The notes: a model not told the origin generated them from the letters alone. A DNA stretch of 64,000 nt from CALNXN01 sp942490645 (GCA_942490645.1 CALNXN010000009.1:186001-250000); one strand, 5' to 3'; positions 33,093 through 42,607 are shown, numbered from the stretch's first letter. Numbers and translations: made by a program.

Positions 33093-33131
33093 GTGCACAG
33101 GGGGTGCACAGGGGGTGCACGGGTGTCACCC
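33093..33131. repeat. Short tandem GTGCAC repeat
   Basis: GTGCACAGGGG occurs twice in tandem (11-base period) followed by a third GTGCAC (33093-33120), then a GGGTGTCACCC palindrome at 33121-33131. A gggttaaccc palindrome follows at 33154-33163. The set lies between the DUF1992 gene and the SLC13 gene. It may be a regulatory site for the DUF1992 gene. Confidence 0.6.
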
Positions 33132-33220
33132 CCCGTTTTCGTCATGTTTTACTGGGTTAACCCGCCCTGTCGGACGGGGCGGGTGCATACCGTTGCGCGC
33201 ACGCTGTATTTACGCCCCGG

Positions 33221-34993
33221 TCACAGCGGCCAGAACACCAGAATGGCCGGGATCGACACCGCCACCACGATGATCTCCAGCGGCAGGCCCATGCGCCAGT
33301 AATCGCCAAACCCGTAGCCGCCGGGGCCAAGGATCAGCGTGTTGTTCTTGTGCCCGATGGGCGTCAGAAACGCGCTGGAGGCGGCAACCGCGACAGCCAT
33401 CAAAAACGGGTCCGGGTTCACCCCCAGCGTCTGCGCCATCTGGATGCCAACCGGCGCCGCAACAATGGTGGTCGCGGTGTTGTTCAGCACATCCGACAGC
33501 GTCATCGTAACCACCATCAGGACCGTCAGAACCGCCCAGGCCGGCAACCCTTCGGTAAATGAAATCAATGCGTTGGAGATAAGCTCCGTGCCGCCCGACG
33601 TCTCCAGTGCTGCCCCCAGCGGGATCATGGAGCCGAGCAGAACCACCACCGGCCAGTTGATGTGATTATAAAGCTCTGCCAGTGGAATGATTTTGGTCAG
33701 CACATAGGAAACCACCACCAGACCCAGCGCAATCGGCAGATAAATCAACCCGACACTCGCCGCGATCACGGCGCCTGCGAACAGCCCAATCGCCAGCCAC
33801 ACCTTGGAGTTTTCGGTGACGGCCAACCCCCGATCCGCAAGCGGCAAACAGCCCAGCCAATCAGTGACATCAGCGCCCGTATCACGCGGCACCAGCAGCA
33901 GCAGAATGTCGCCGGGCATGATTTCGGTGCGGCGCAAGTGCTTGGTGATGCGTTTGCCCTGCCGAGAAATCCCAAGTAAAACAGTGCGTTGCCGCCACGC
34001 CAACCCAATCGACAGCGCCGTTTTCCCGGCGATCCGCGCAGTGTCAGGCACGACCACTTCGATGATCTCAACCCCGTCGCCATCCGCGCGCAAGGCCTCA
34101 TCGCGCTTGTCATCGGCAACCGCCAGATCAAGGGCTGCGCGAAATTCATCCAGCGCGTCCGGCGTGGCCTCCAGCACCAGCGCGTCTCCGGCCTGCAACA
34201 CCGAATTGCGGGCCTGCCCATAGCGCCGTTCGCCATCGCGGATCAGGCCCAGAATGGCCACATCGGCCGCTTCTGCGGCTTCTGTCAATTCTGCGACGCG
34301 CTTGCCTATATGTTTGCTTTTGCTTGGAATAACCAACTCAGCGATATAGGCGGACAGGTCTTCAACGGCCTTCGTTGCATCCTCGCGCGCGGGGATCAGA
34401 CGCCACCCCACGAGCGCCACAAACGCGAGCCCCGCCAAGGCCGCAGCGCCCCCGACCGGCGCAAAATCGAACATGGCAAAGGGCGCGCCAAGGCTTTCTT
34501 CGCGTATGGCGGCAATGATGATGTTGGGCGGCGTTCCGATCAGCGTGACCATCCCGCCCAATATCGTCGCAAAGCTCAGCGGCATCAGGCTCAGCCCCGG
34601 ACTGCGCCCCGCCTTGCGTGCTGTCTGGATGTCGACCGGCATCAACAGCGCAAGGGCCGCGACGTTGTTCATAAAGGCCGACAACACGCCCCCGATGGCC
34701 CCCATCAACGCGATGTGACTGCCCAGCGAGCGGGTCGCATCCACCAGCGTGCGGGTGATCAGAAAAACGGCCCCCGAACGGACCAGCCCCGCCGAGACGA
34801 CCAGCACCAAAGCAACGACCAACGTCGCGGGGTGCCCGAACCCGGAAAACGCATCCTTGGTCGGCACCACACCCACCACGACCCCAACCAAGAGTGCGGA
34901 AAAGGCAACGATATCATAGCGAAAGCGCCCCCAGAGCAGCATTCCGAACACTGCGCCAAAAAGGGAAAAGAGAATGATCTGGTCGGTTGTCAT
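33221..34993 (-). CDS. SLC13-type permease with TrkA-C domains (second copy)
   Basis: A 590-residue protein with the same architecture as 29396-31174. Membrane segments hold SAFMNNVAALALLMPVDIQTA and GTPPNIIIAA, and the second half has DVLNNTATTIVAAPVGI, typical of the family. The soluble middle carries two TrkA-C modules. The substrate is unknown. The gene is stand-alone, oriented against the DUF1992 promoter region and divergent from yebC. The two permeases differ clearly in sequence, so they probably serve different anions. Confidence 0.87.
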   Translation of the reverse strand: MTTDQIILFSLFGAVFGMLLWGRFRYDIVAFSALLVGVVVGVVPTKDAFSGFGHPATLVVALVLVVSAGLVRSGAVFLITRTLVDATRSLGSHIALMGAIGGVLSAFMNNVAALALLMPVDIQTARKAGRSPGLSLMPLSFATILGGMVTLIGTPPNIIIAAIREESLGAPFAMFDFAPVGGAAALAGLAFVALVGWRLIPAREDATKAVEDLSAYIAELVIPSKSKHIGKRVAELTEAAEAADVAILGLIRDGERRYGQARNSVLQAGDALVLEATPDALDEFRAALDLAVADDKRDEALRADGDGVEIIEVVVPDTARIAGKTALSIGLAWRQRTVLLGISRQGKRITKHLRRTEIMPGDILLLLVPRDTGADVTDWLGCLPLADRGLAVTENSKVWLAIGLFAGAVIAASVGLIYLPIALGLVVVSYVLTKIIPLAELYNHINWPVVVLLGSMIPLGAALETSGGTELISNALISFTEGLPAWAVLTVLMVVTMTLSDVLNNTATTIVAAPVGIQMAQTLGVNPDPFLMAVAVAASSAFLTPIGHKNNTLILGPGGYGFGDYWRMGLPLEIIVVAVSIPAILVFWPL

Positions 34994-35162
34994 ATGGCAC
35001 CTTGCATAGCTTGGCCCACGTTATGCTGCGCGCTGAGGAATTGCCAATGCTTGTGTCATGCAGCGATTGCACCAGACGCATCACGCCGTACAGGTCTTGC
35101 GCCCCTTTGCCTGCCCGGACTATTAAGCGGCAATTCCGTTCGTTTCAGCCAAAGGATCACAC

Positions 35163-35903
35163 ATGGCCGGCCATTCCAAATGGGCAAATATTCAACACCG
35201 CAAGGGTCGTCAGGACGCGGTGCGGGCAAAGCTGTTTTCCAAGTTCAGCAAGGAAATCACGGTTGCCGCCAAAATGGGTGATCCCGATCCCGACAAGAAC
35301 CCGCGTCTGCGGCTTGCGATCAAGGAAGCCAAGGCGCAATCGATGCCCAAGGACAACATCGAACGCGCGATCAAGAAAAGCCAGGCGGGCGATGGCGATG
35401 ACTACGAAGAAATCCGCTACGAAGGTTACGGCCCCAATGGTGTTGCAGTGATTGTCGAAGCGATGACCGACAACCGCAACCGCACGGCTTCGACGGTACG
35501 CTCGACGTTCACCAAGAACGGCGGCAACCTGGGCGAGACGGGCAGCGTCGGCTTCATGTTCGAGCGCAAGGGCGAGGTCAGTTATCCGGCCTCCGTCGGG
35601 GATGCGGACACTGTCATGATGGCCGCGATCGAAGCGGGTGCAGAGGACGTGGAAAGTTCCGAGGAGGGTCATATCATCTGGTGCGCGGACACCGATCTGA
35701 ACGATGTGGCAACGGCACTTGAGGCGGAACTCGGCGAATCCGACAGCACCAAGCTGGTGTGGAAGCCTACGACCACCACCGAGATGGATCTTGATGGGAT
35801 GCAAAAGCTGATGAAGCTGGTGGATGCGCTGGAAGACGACGATGACGTGCAGCGGGTCACAACCAATTTTGAAGCTTCGGACGAGGTGATGGATCAGCTT
35901 TGA
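35163..35903 (+). CDS. YebC/PmpR-family regulator
   Basis: A 246-residue protein that starts with the hallmark MAGHSKWANIQHRKG and contains KLFSKFSKEI, YEGYGPNGVAVIVE and NKNG-like TKNGGNLGETGSVGFMF. Members are DNA-binding regulators or translation factors (TACO1-like). Its targets are unknown here; in many bacteria it lies beside ruvC, which is not the case in this window. A strong terminator follows. Confidence 0.95.
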   Translation: MAGHSKWANIQHRKGRQDAVRAKLFSKFSKEITVAAKMGDPDPDKNPRLRLAIKEAKAQSMPKDNIERAIKKSQAGDGDDYEEIRYEGYGPNGVAVIVEAMTDNRNRTASTVRSTFTKNGGNLGETGSVGFMFERKGEVSYPASVGDADTVMMAAIEAGAEDVESSEEGHIIWCADTDLNDVATALEAELGESDSTKLVWKPTTTTEMDLDGMQKLMKLVDALEDDDDVQRVTTNFEASDEVMDQL

Positions 35904-35925
35904 TTGCGTCGTACTTCGAGAAACA

Positions 35926-35955
35926 AAAAAGCCGCCCCTTACCGGGCGGCTTTTG
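35926..35955 (+). terminator. Rho-independent terminator after yebC
   Basis: A stem of aaagccgccc (35928-35937) and gggcggcttt (35944-35953), with A-rich lead and T-rich tail. It can also end the convergent gene at 35979. Confidence 0.88.
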
Positions 35956-35978
35956 TCATTTGAACGATAACTGCGGCC

Positions 35979-36224
35979 TTAGCAAAACAGCGAGCGCGCC
36001 ATCTGGGCCCAGGACGCTGGTTCTTGCGTCTGCGGCTTGGGCGCGTATTGGCCAATGCGTCGGATAAGGTATTTGACGTCCGTCAGGTTCTGTTTGGCAC
36101 GCTTTCCACCCGCCTGACTTTGCACAGACAGGATTTTCTGTTGCGTGTGCAACGCGGCCTCGATCAATGCGAGGTCCTTGCGCGAAAGGTCCAGATTTTG
36201 CGTCTCATCAAACATATCAATCAT
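35979..36224 (-). CDS. Hypothetical protein, 81 residues
   Basis: A small, mostly helical protein with an N-terminal DLSRKDLALIEAALHTQQKI segment and a C-terminal SWAQMARSLFC ending in cysteine. No domain is recognised. A start three codons later (MFDETQNL) is possible. It shares a terminator with yebC and is followed upstream by the ArgP-like gene after an 86-base gap. Its coding bias looks normal, and no long open frame exists on the other strand there. Confidence 0.6.
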   Translation of the reverse strand: MIDMFDETQNLDLSRKDLALIEAALHTQQKILSVQSQAGGKRAKQNLTDVKYLIRRIGQYAPKPQTQEPASWAQMARSLFC

Positions 36225-36310
36225 CCTTATTCACTGCCCCAGCATATGGGGAGTAAAGAGGTATACGCCAATCATCTTAAATGAGATTAGTGTGAAGCGA
36301 TTGAAATACA

Positions 36311-37207
36311 TCACAGTTCTGTGAGTTGAGTTAACAAGTGTGAACGCACCTGCCTGCGTACCGAGCGCGTCAAACCCGCAAGCGGCGTTTGCATCATACG
36401 ACTGACTTGCCAATAAAGCGGCACATCCAGCGGTGCGTCGGGCCTTAGGGCAACGAGGTTCCCGCGCGCAAGATGTTCGCGCACCAGCGCCTCAGGGTTC
36501 ATGCCCCAACCCATTCCCGCCAGCGCTGCGTCCACAAACGCGTGGGTGGACGGCATCATATGCGTTGGCGGCAGCACAGGGTGACCCAGCACGCGCTCAA
36601 GCCACCGGCTTTGCAATTTGTCCTTGGTGTTGAAGGCCATCATCGGCGCCCGCGCGGCGGTTGTGGCGTCCAGCCCATCGCCAAACCACTGCGCGACAAA
36701 CGCGGGGCTTGCCGTTGCAATGTAGCGCAACGCACCAAGAGGCGTGACATTGCAGCCTAACGCGGGTGCCGCTTTTGACGTGACCGCCGCGCTGACTTCG
36801 CCGCGCTTGAGCCATGTATCAGAGTGATCCTGATCATCGATCAACAGATCAAAGACAACATCGGGCACATCAGCCAAGGCAGGCGGAAACCACGTGGCCA
36901 AACTGTCGGCGTTAACGGCAATGCGCAGCTTGGGACGCGGAATGTCCATGTCAGGGCGCATCTCACGCAGCACATCCGCTTCCATCAGGGCGACGTTGTC
37001 GGCGTGCTGTGCCAAGCGCGCACCGGCAGGCGTTGCGGTGCAAGGCTGCCCGCGCAAAATCAGCGGCGTGCCCATGCGATCCTCGAAGGCCTTGATCCGC
37101 TGCGAGATGGCAGAGGGCGTCACACCCAACTCCGCCGCCGCAATTTCAAAACTACCGTGTCTGAGAATGGCGGATAAGGCCGCGAGGTGGTGGAAATCGA
37201 TGTGCAT
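36311..37207 (-). CDS. argP: ArgP/LysG-type LysR regulator
   Basis: A 298-residue LysR regulator. The helix-turn-helix covers about residues 4-60 (HLAALSAILRHGSFEIAAAEL and VTPSAISQRIKAFEDRMG), followed by the effector domain. This resembles ArgP/LysG, which activates a lysine/arginine exporter in response to those amino acids. The divergent neighbour is a LysE/ArgO exporter with 88 bases between, which fits the classical pairing. Confidence 0.88.
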   Translation of the reverse strand: MHIDFHHLAALSAILRHGSFEIAAAELGVTPSAISQRIKAFEDRMGTPLILRGQPCTATPAGARLAQHADNVALMEADVLREMRPDMDIPRPKLRIAVNADSLATWFPPALADVPDVVFDLLIDDQDHSDTWLKRGEVSAAVTSKAAPALGCNVTPLGALRYIATASPAFVAQWFGDGLDATTAARAPMMAFNTKDKLQSRWLERVLGHPVLPPTHMMPSTHAFVDAALAGMGWGMNPEALVREHLARGNLVALRPDAPLDVPLYWQVSRMMQTPLAGLTRSVRRQVRSHLLTQLTEL

Positions 37208-37295
37208 TAGCCCAGCTTATCCAGTGGCAAAAAGTTTAACTTGGGTAATCTTAGCGCAGCCGGTAGTCAACGCGGATCGCATCGAAAGGCCCCCC

Positions 37296-37895
37296 GTGTT
37301 GAGTGCATTTATTCCCGGCTTCCTGCTAAGCCTGACGCTCATTCTCGCCATTGGTGCGCAAAATGCTTTTGTGTTGCGGCAGGGATTGTTGCGCCAGCAT
37401 GTCTTTTGGGTCTGCCTGACCTGCGGTGTCTCAGACGCCCTGCTGATCTCGGCGGGGGTGGCGGGGTTTGGCGCCTTGGCACAAGCGATCCCATGGTTCG
37501 AAACGGCGATGCGCTTAGGCGGTGCTACGTTTTTGTTGTGGTACGGATGGCAAAACGCCCGGTCCGCATGGCGCGGCGGCCAGATGTTGAAGGTTTCTGG
37601 CTCAGAAACACCATCGCTCAAACGCACGATCTTGACCTTGCTGGCCCTCACTTGGTTGAACCCGCATGTCTACCTCGACACTGTTGTGCTGATCGGGTCG
37701 ATTTCGGCGCAGTATCAGGACAGGATCGCCTTTGGCGCAGGGGCGGCCTCCGCCAGCTTGGTGTTTTTCTTTGCCCTTGGATACGGCGCACGTGTATTGG
37801 CGCCGCTTTTCGCCCGACCGCGCAGTTGGCAAGTGCTGGATGCGGTCATCGCGCTGACGATGTGGGGCATTGCGGGCAAGTTATTGTTCCTGTGA
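37296..37895 (+). CDS. LysE/ArgO-family amino acid exporter
   Basis: A 199-residue membrane protein with about six helices that exports basic amino acids. Typical motifs are LTLILAIGAQNAFVLRQGL near the N terminus and LNPHVYLDTVVLIGSI in the second half. The start GTG at 37296 is the best fit to the family; TTG at 37299 is an alternative. It is divergent from an ArgP-type regulator, which likely controls it. Confidence 0.88.
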   Translation: MLSAFIPGFLLSLTLILAIGAQNAFVLRQGLLRQHVFWVCLTCGVSDALLISAGVAGFGALAQAIPWFETAMRLGGATFLLWYGWQNARSAWRGGQMLKVSGSETPSLKRTILTLLALTWLNPHVYLDTVVLIGSISAQYQDRIAFGAGAASASLVFFFALGYGARVLAPLFARPRSWQVLDAVIALTMWGIAGKLLFL

Positions 37896-37934
37896 CCCCT
37901 TGCAGGTGCAACGAATTTGCTGTGATTTGTAAAC

Positions 37935-38840
37935 ATGGTAACAAAAATGCCCCACCGCCCAGTGACGGCCATTTTCTGGATGCTTGTCACAGGCGTTTGC
38001 TTCATCGCCGTGACGGCTATCGTCAAATATACTGGGCCACGGATGCCCCCGGCGCAAATGGCGTTTCTGCGCTATGCGATGGGGCTGATCTTTTTGTTGC
38101 CAGCACTTGGTGCGTTGCGAAATGCGCATTTGACCGCCCGGCAATGGCGGCTGTTCGGAACGCGCGGGTTTTTCCACGGGCTGGGCGTGATCCTCTGGTT
38201 TTATGCCATGGTGCGCATTCCCATCGCGGACGTCACGGCGATGAACTATCTCGCACCGGTCTATGTCACGGTGGGGGCGGCGCTTTTTCTGGGTGAGCGT
38301 CTGGCCTTTCGCCGGATTGCAGCGGTGATCATGGCACTTGTAGGTGCTGCGATTATTTTGCGCCCCGGCTTTCGCGAAGTGTCGACCGGGCATCTCGCGA
38401 TGCTGATTGCGGCGGTGGTGTTCGCCGGTTCTTACCTGATCGCCAAGGTGGTTTCAGACGAAACGCGGCCTTCCGTGGTCGTGGCGATGTTGTCGATTTT
38501 CGTCACTCTTACGCTGGCGCCATTTGCCCTTGCGGATTGGGTCACGCCCACATGGGGTGATCTGGGCCTGCTCTTTGCCGTGGCTTGTTTTGCCACCGCC
38601 GGGCATTTCACGATGACGCTGGCATTTGCGGCCGCTCCTGTGACCGTGACGCAGCCCGTGACGTTCACCCAACTCATCTGGGCGGTGCTGCTGGGCTACC
38701 TGGTCTTTGACGAAGCGGTCGATATCTGGGTGCTGTTGGGGGGGGCGGTGATCTTGGCGTCGGTGACATTCATTACATGGCGTGAAGCACGTCTGAACCG
38801 CGCCGGAACCACCCCGGTGTCCAACGCGACCAAGGTCTGA
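37935..38840 (+). CDS. EamA-family drug/metabolite transporter
   Basis: A 301-residue protein with ten predicted helices. The N-terminal half has PPAQMAFLRYAMGLIFLLP and the DVTAMNYLAPVYVTVGAALFLGE repeat that is typical of EamA domains, matched in the second half by VTFTQLIWAVLLGYLVFDE. The substrate is unknown. It follows the LysE-type gene in the same direction with a 39-base gap, so the two may be co-transcribed. It ends 66 bases before betI. Confidence 0.87.
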   Translation: MVTKMPHRPVTAIFWMLVTGVCFIAVTAIVKYTGPRMPPAQMAFLRYAMGLIFLLPALGALRNAHLTARQWRLFGTRGFFHGLGVILWFYAMVRIPIADVTAMNYLAPVYVTVGAALFLGERLAFRRIAAVIMALVGAAIILRPGFREVSTGHLAMLIAAVVFAGSYLIAKVVSDETRPSVVVAMLSIFVTLTLAPFALADWVTPTWGDLGLLFAVACFATAGHFTMTLAFAAAPVTVTQPVTFTQLIWAVLLGYLVFDEAVDIWVLLGGAVILASVTFITWREARLNRAGTTPVSNATKV

Positions 38841-38843
38841 TTA

Positions 38844-38865
38844 TTATTGATTGATGAGTCAATAA
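38844..38865. promoter_or_regulatory. BetI-type operator
   Basis: A perfect inverted repeat TTATTGA-N8-TCAATAA with TTGATGAG in the centre, located 42 bases before betI. TetR-family repressors such as BetI bind such palindromes, and choline relieves repression. Confidence 0.7.
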
Positions 38866-38906
38866 AAACGCCCTAGCGTCCATCAGACGAGTCGCGAGGG
38901 GACAAT

Positions 38907-39482
38907 ATGCCGAAATTGGGAATGGAGCCGATCCGCCGTCGGGCGTTGGTAGAGGCCACGATCGCCGAGGTGGGCGCGCGTGGATCTCTGGACGTGACTG
39001 TTGGCCAGATTGCCAAGCGAGCCGGTATGTCCAGTGCCTTGGCGCATCACTATTTCGGCGGGAAAGACCAGATTTTTCTGGCCGCCATGCAGCAAATCCT
39101 GCGCGATTTCGGGGCCGAAGTGCGGCGCGGTTTGTCCGAGGCGCGCACCCCGCGTGCCCGCGCCGTCGCAGTGATTGAGGCCAGCTTTTCGGATGCGTGC
39201 TTTTCGCCTGAAACGGTCAGCGCTTGGATGACGCTTTATGCGCAGGCACAAACCAACGCGCAGATGTTGCGTCTCTTGCGCCTGTATCAACGCCGTCTGC
39301 AATCTAATCTGACCCATGCGTTGCGCCCCCTCAGCCACCGGCCCGAAGCCGATGCAGAAACCTTGGCCGCGTTGATTGACGGGCTCTATCTGCGGTCTGC
39401 TCTTGCGCGTGTTCAAAGCGCGCAAGCTGCACGAAGTTCGGCGCTGAGTGCCTTGAATACATTGTTGGAATCTTCATCATGA
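38907..39482 (+). CDS. betI: Choline-responsive transcriptional repressor BetI
   Basis: A 191-residue TetR-family repressor. The N-terminal DNA-binding part has RRRALVEATIAEVGARG and VGQIAKRAGMSSALAHHYFGGKDQIF, which matches BetI closely. It represses the bet genes until choline binds. Its stop overlaps the betC start (ATGA), so the operon is betI-betC-betB-betA. An operator-like palindrome lies upstream. Confidence 0.94.
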   Translation: MPKLGMEPIRRRALVEATIAEVGARGSLDVTVGQIAKRAGMSSALAHHYFGGKDQIFLAAMQQILRDFGAEVRRGLSEARTPRARAVAVIEASFSDACFSPETVSAWMTLYAQAQTNAQMLRLLRLYQRRLQSNLTHALRPLSHRPEADAETLAALIDGLYLRSALARVQSAQAARSSALSALNTLLESSS

Positions 39483-40987
39483 GCAAACCGAATATTCTGA
39501 TATTGATGGTCGACCAACTCAATGGGACGCTGTTTCCGGATGGACCGGCAGAGTGGTTGCATGCGCCCAATCTCAAAGCACTTGCCGCACGCTCGACCCG
39601 GTTTCGCAACGCCTACACGGCCAGCCCCCTCTGCGCGCCGGGGCGGGCTGCGTTTATGTCGGGGCAATTGCCGTCCGCGACAGGGGTTTATGACAACGCG
39701 GCTGAATTCTGCTCCTCCATTCCCACATATGCGCATCATTTACGTCGGGCGGGCTATCAGACGTGCCTGTCAGGCAAGATGCATTTTGTGGGCCCAGATC
39801 AATTGCACGGGTTCGAAGAGCGCCTGACCACGGATATCTATCCCGCAGATTTTGGCTGGACGCCGGATTATCGCAAGCCCGGCGAACGCATCGACTGGTG
39901 GTATCACAACATGGGGTCCGTCACGGGCGCGGGCGTGGCAGAGACGTCCAACCAAATGGAGTATGATGACGAGGTCGCTTTCAATGCGACGCGCAAGCTG
40001 TACGATTTGTCCCGCGGTGCGGATGCCCGGCCGTGGTGTTTGACGGTCAGCTTCACGCACCCGCATGACCCTTATGTGGCGCGCAAGAAGTATTGGGATT
40101 TGTACAATGATTGCCAGCATTTGCAGCCCGAAGTTCAGGCAATACCTTATGACGATCAAGACGCGCATTCCAAGCGGATATTCGACGCCAACGACTGGCG
40201 CAGCTTTGATATTTCTGACGATGACATCCGCAGATCGCGGCAGGCCTATTTTGCCAACATCAGCTATCTCGATGACAAGGTCGGTGAGATTTTGCAGGTT
40301 CTGGAAGACACCCGCCAAGAGGCGATCATCCTTTTTGTATCCGATCACGGGGACATGCTGGGCGAGCGCGGATTGTGGTTCAAGATGTCGTTCTATGAAG
40401 GGGCTTCGCGCGTTCCCCTGATGATCTCGGCACCCCAAATGCAGCCCGGTTTGCAGGTCACGCCCGTTTCCAACATCGACGTCTGCCCGACCCTATGTGA
40501 TCTGGCCGGCGTGTCGATGGCGGAGGTGGAGCCATGGACCACAGGGCAGTCGTTGGTTCCGATGGGCCAAGGTGTCGAGCGTACGGCGCCCGTCGCGATG
40601 GAGTACGCCGCTGAGGCATCTTATGCGCCGATGGTGTCGTTGCGCTATGGCAAGTGGAAGCTGAACCGCTGTGCATTGGACCCCGACCAATTGTTTGATC
40701 TGAACAATGACCCGCATGAGTTGACCAACCTGGCCGATGTACCTGAGCATCAGGGCACGTTGCAAACGCTACGTGCCAAGGCAGAGGCGCGCTGGGATCT
40801 GGACGCATTCGATGCCGACGTCAGAAAGAGCCAGGCACGTCGTTGGGTGGTCTATGAGGCGCTTCGTGAGGGCGGTTATTACCCATGGGACTACCAGCCG
40901 CTGCGCGATGCATCCGAGCAGTACATGCGCAACCATATGGATTTGAACACGCTTGAGGAAAGCAAACGCTTTCCACGCGGCGAATAG
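39479..40987 (+). CDS. betC: Choline-sulfatase
   Basis: A 502-residue sulfatase that cleaves choline-O-sulfate to choline and sulfate. The sulfatase signature is SPLCAPGRAAF with C52 and R56 (CxPxR); the cysteine must be converted to formylglycine by a separate generating enzyme, not seen here. Metal and active-site features include MVDQLNG at the N terminus and VSDHGDMLGERG in the second half. Lying between betI and betB makes the function secure. The product choline is then oxidised by BetA and BetB. Confidence 0.95.
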   Translation: MSKPNILILMVDQLNGTLFPDGPAEWLHAPNLKALAARSTRFRNAYTASPLCAPGRAAFMSGQLPSATGVYDNAAEFCSSIPTYAHHLRRAGYQTCLSGKMHFVGPDQLHGFEERLTTDIYPADFGWTPDYRKPGERIDWWYHNMGSVTGAGVAETSNQMEYDDEVAFNATRKLYDLSRGADARPWCLTVSFTHPHDPYVARKKYWDLYNDCQHLQPEVQAIPYDDQDAHSKRIFDANDWRSFDISDDDIRRSRQAYFANISYLDDKVGEILQVLEDTRQEAIILFVSDHGDMLGERGLWFKMSFYEGASRVPLMISAPQMQPGLQVTPVSNIDVCPTLCDLAGVSMAEVEPWTTGQSLVPMGQGVERTAPVAMEYAAEASYAPMVSLRYGKWKLNRCALDPDQLFDLNNDPHELTNLADVPEHQGTLQTLRAKAEARWDLDAFDADVRKSQARRWVVYEALREGGYYPWDYQPLRDASEQYMRNHMDLNTLEESKRFPRGE

Positions 40988-41001
40988 AGGTAAAGTGAAA
41001 C

Positions 41002-42459
41002 ATGAGCTACGACACGCAACCCATTAGAAGTCATTTCATAAACGGGAAATACGTAGAAGATAAAGACGGCGCGGAAATTCCGGTGATCTACCCCGCGACC
41101 GGCGAGATCATCGCAACAGTACACGCCGCCACACCCGCTGTGATCGAGCAGGCGATTGCCTCGGCCAAGGTCGCGCAGGTGGCTTGGGCGCAGATGACGG
41201 GAACGCAGCGTGGTCGCATTCTGCGCCGTGCTGCAGACATGATCCGGGAGCGCAATCACGACCTGAGCGTTCTGGAAACCCATGACACTGGTAAACCCTA
41301 TCAGGAAACTTCGGTGGTTGATGCAACATCGGGTGCGGATGCACTGGAGTATTTTGGCGGAATGGCGGCCACTTTGACCGGCGAGCACATTCAACTGGGC
41401 CCCGATTGGGTCTATACGCGCCGCGAACCATTGGGTGTATGTGTTGGGATCGGCGCATGGAATTACCCGACACAGATCGCTTGCTGGAAAGGCGCGCCTG
41501 CGCTGGCCTGCGGGAACGCGATGATCTTCAAACCTTCTGAAACGACGCCTTTATGTGCCCTGAAAGTGGCAGAGATCTTGCACGAAGCGGGGCTGCCTGC
41601 GGGGCTTTACAATGTGGTGCAGGGTATGGGCGACGTCGGTGCAGCACTGGTCAGTGATCCGCGTGTGGACAAGGTGTCGCTGACCGGATCGGTGCCAACG
41701 GGACGCAAGGTCTATGCGGCTGCGGCCCATGGGATCAAACACGTGACCATGGAGCTTGGTGGCAAGAGCCCACTGATTGTTTTCGACGACGCCGATATTG
41801 AAAACGCTGTGGGCGGGGCGATCCTTGGTAATTTCTATTCCTCCGGGCAGGTCTGTTCCAACGGCACGCGCGTGTTTGTGCACAAGGGGATCAAGGACGC
41901 GTTTCTGGACCGCTTAAGCGCGCGTCTGTCCAAGGCTGTCATCGGCGATCCGTTGGATCCTGAGACGAGTTTCGGACCCATGGTTTCGGAGCGCCAGATG
42001 GACATCGTGTTGGGCTACATCGAGAAAGGCAAAGCCGAAGGCGCGCGGTTGGTTGCGGGCGGACATCGTTTGAACCGCAATGGATTCTACCTCGAGCCGA
42101 CGGTGTTTGCGGATGTGACAGATGACATGACCATCGCGCGCGAAGAGATTTTCGGCCCGGTGATGGCGGTTCTGGATTTTGAGGACGAGGCGGACGTCTT
42201 GGCGCGCGCCAATGACACGGAGTTCGGTCTGGCGGCTGGCGTGTTCACCCGCGATTTGACCCGTGCGCACCGCGTGGCGGCGGCGTTCGAGGCGGGGACC
42301 TGCTACATCAACACCTACAACGACGCGCCCGTAGAGGCGCCATTTGGTGGGTCGAAATCGTCAGGTGTCGGGCGTGAAAATTCCAAGGCAGCGATAGAGC
42401 ACTACAGCCAGTTGAAATCGGTTTACGTGCGCATGGGGGATGTCGAGGCGCCGTTTTGA
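41002..42459 (+). CDS. betB: Betaine-aldehyde dehydrogenase
   Basis: A protein of 485 residues, full length. It oxidises betaine aldehyde to glycine betaine with NAD(P). The catalytic cysteine C285 is in FYSSGQVCSNGTRV, and E251 in ELGGKSP is the general base. Glycine betaine is an osmoprotectant. It lies 14 bases after betC. A 249-base gap with a strong hairpin separates it from betA. Confidence 0.95.
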   Translation: MSYDTQPIRSHFINGKYVEDKDGAEIPVIYPATGEIIATVHAATPAVIEQAIASAKVAQVAWAQMTGTQRGRILRRAADMIRERNHDLSVLETHDTGKPYQETSVVDATSGADALEYFGGMAATLTGEHIQLGPDWVYTRREPLGVCVGIGAWNYPTQIACWKGAPALACGNAMIFKPSETTPLCALKVAEILHEAGLPAGLYNVVQGMGDVGAALVSDPRVDKVSLTGSVPTGRKVYAAAAHGIKHVTMELGGKSPLIVFDDADIENAVGGAILGNFYSSGQVCSNGTRVFVHKGIKDAFLDRLSARLSKAVIGDPLDPETSFGPMVSERQMDIVLGYIEKGKAEGARLVAGGHRLNRNGFYLEPTVFADVTDDMTIAREEIFGPVMAVLDFEDEADVLARANDTEFGLAAGVFTRDLTRAHRVAAAFEAGTCYINTYNDAPVEAPFGGSKSSGVGRENSKAAIEHYSQLKSVYVRMGDVEAPF

Positions 42460-42570
42460 TGAGGATGATCCAAAGGAGCGCTGGCGCGCAAGCGATGCTT
42501 CGCGGCGGCGGCGGAGTGAGCCTTTACGGGTCTCCCCCGCGCGTTTGGATGGGTTTGGATATGTGCTGAG

Positions 42571-42607
42571 AGGTGCTTGAGGGCGCGATATGCGCCTCAA
42601 GACACCT
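42571..42607 (+). other. Strong hairpin between betB and betA
   Basis: The arms AGGTGCTTGAGGGCGC and GCGCCTCAAGACACCT pair over about 16 positions with a bulge or two and a short loop. There is no T run after it. It may stabilise upstream mRNA, attenuate, or separate expression of betB from betA. Confidence 0.6.

Noticed and set aside
33093..33131. CRISPR-like array
   Set aside because: The repeat unit is only 11 bases and has no unique spacers.
33989..35281. 430-codon frame on the plus strand opposite the second SLC13 gene
   Set aside because: It is antisense to a clear permease gene and has no domain.
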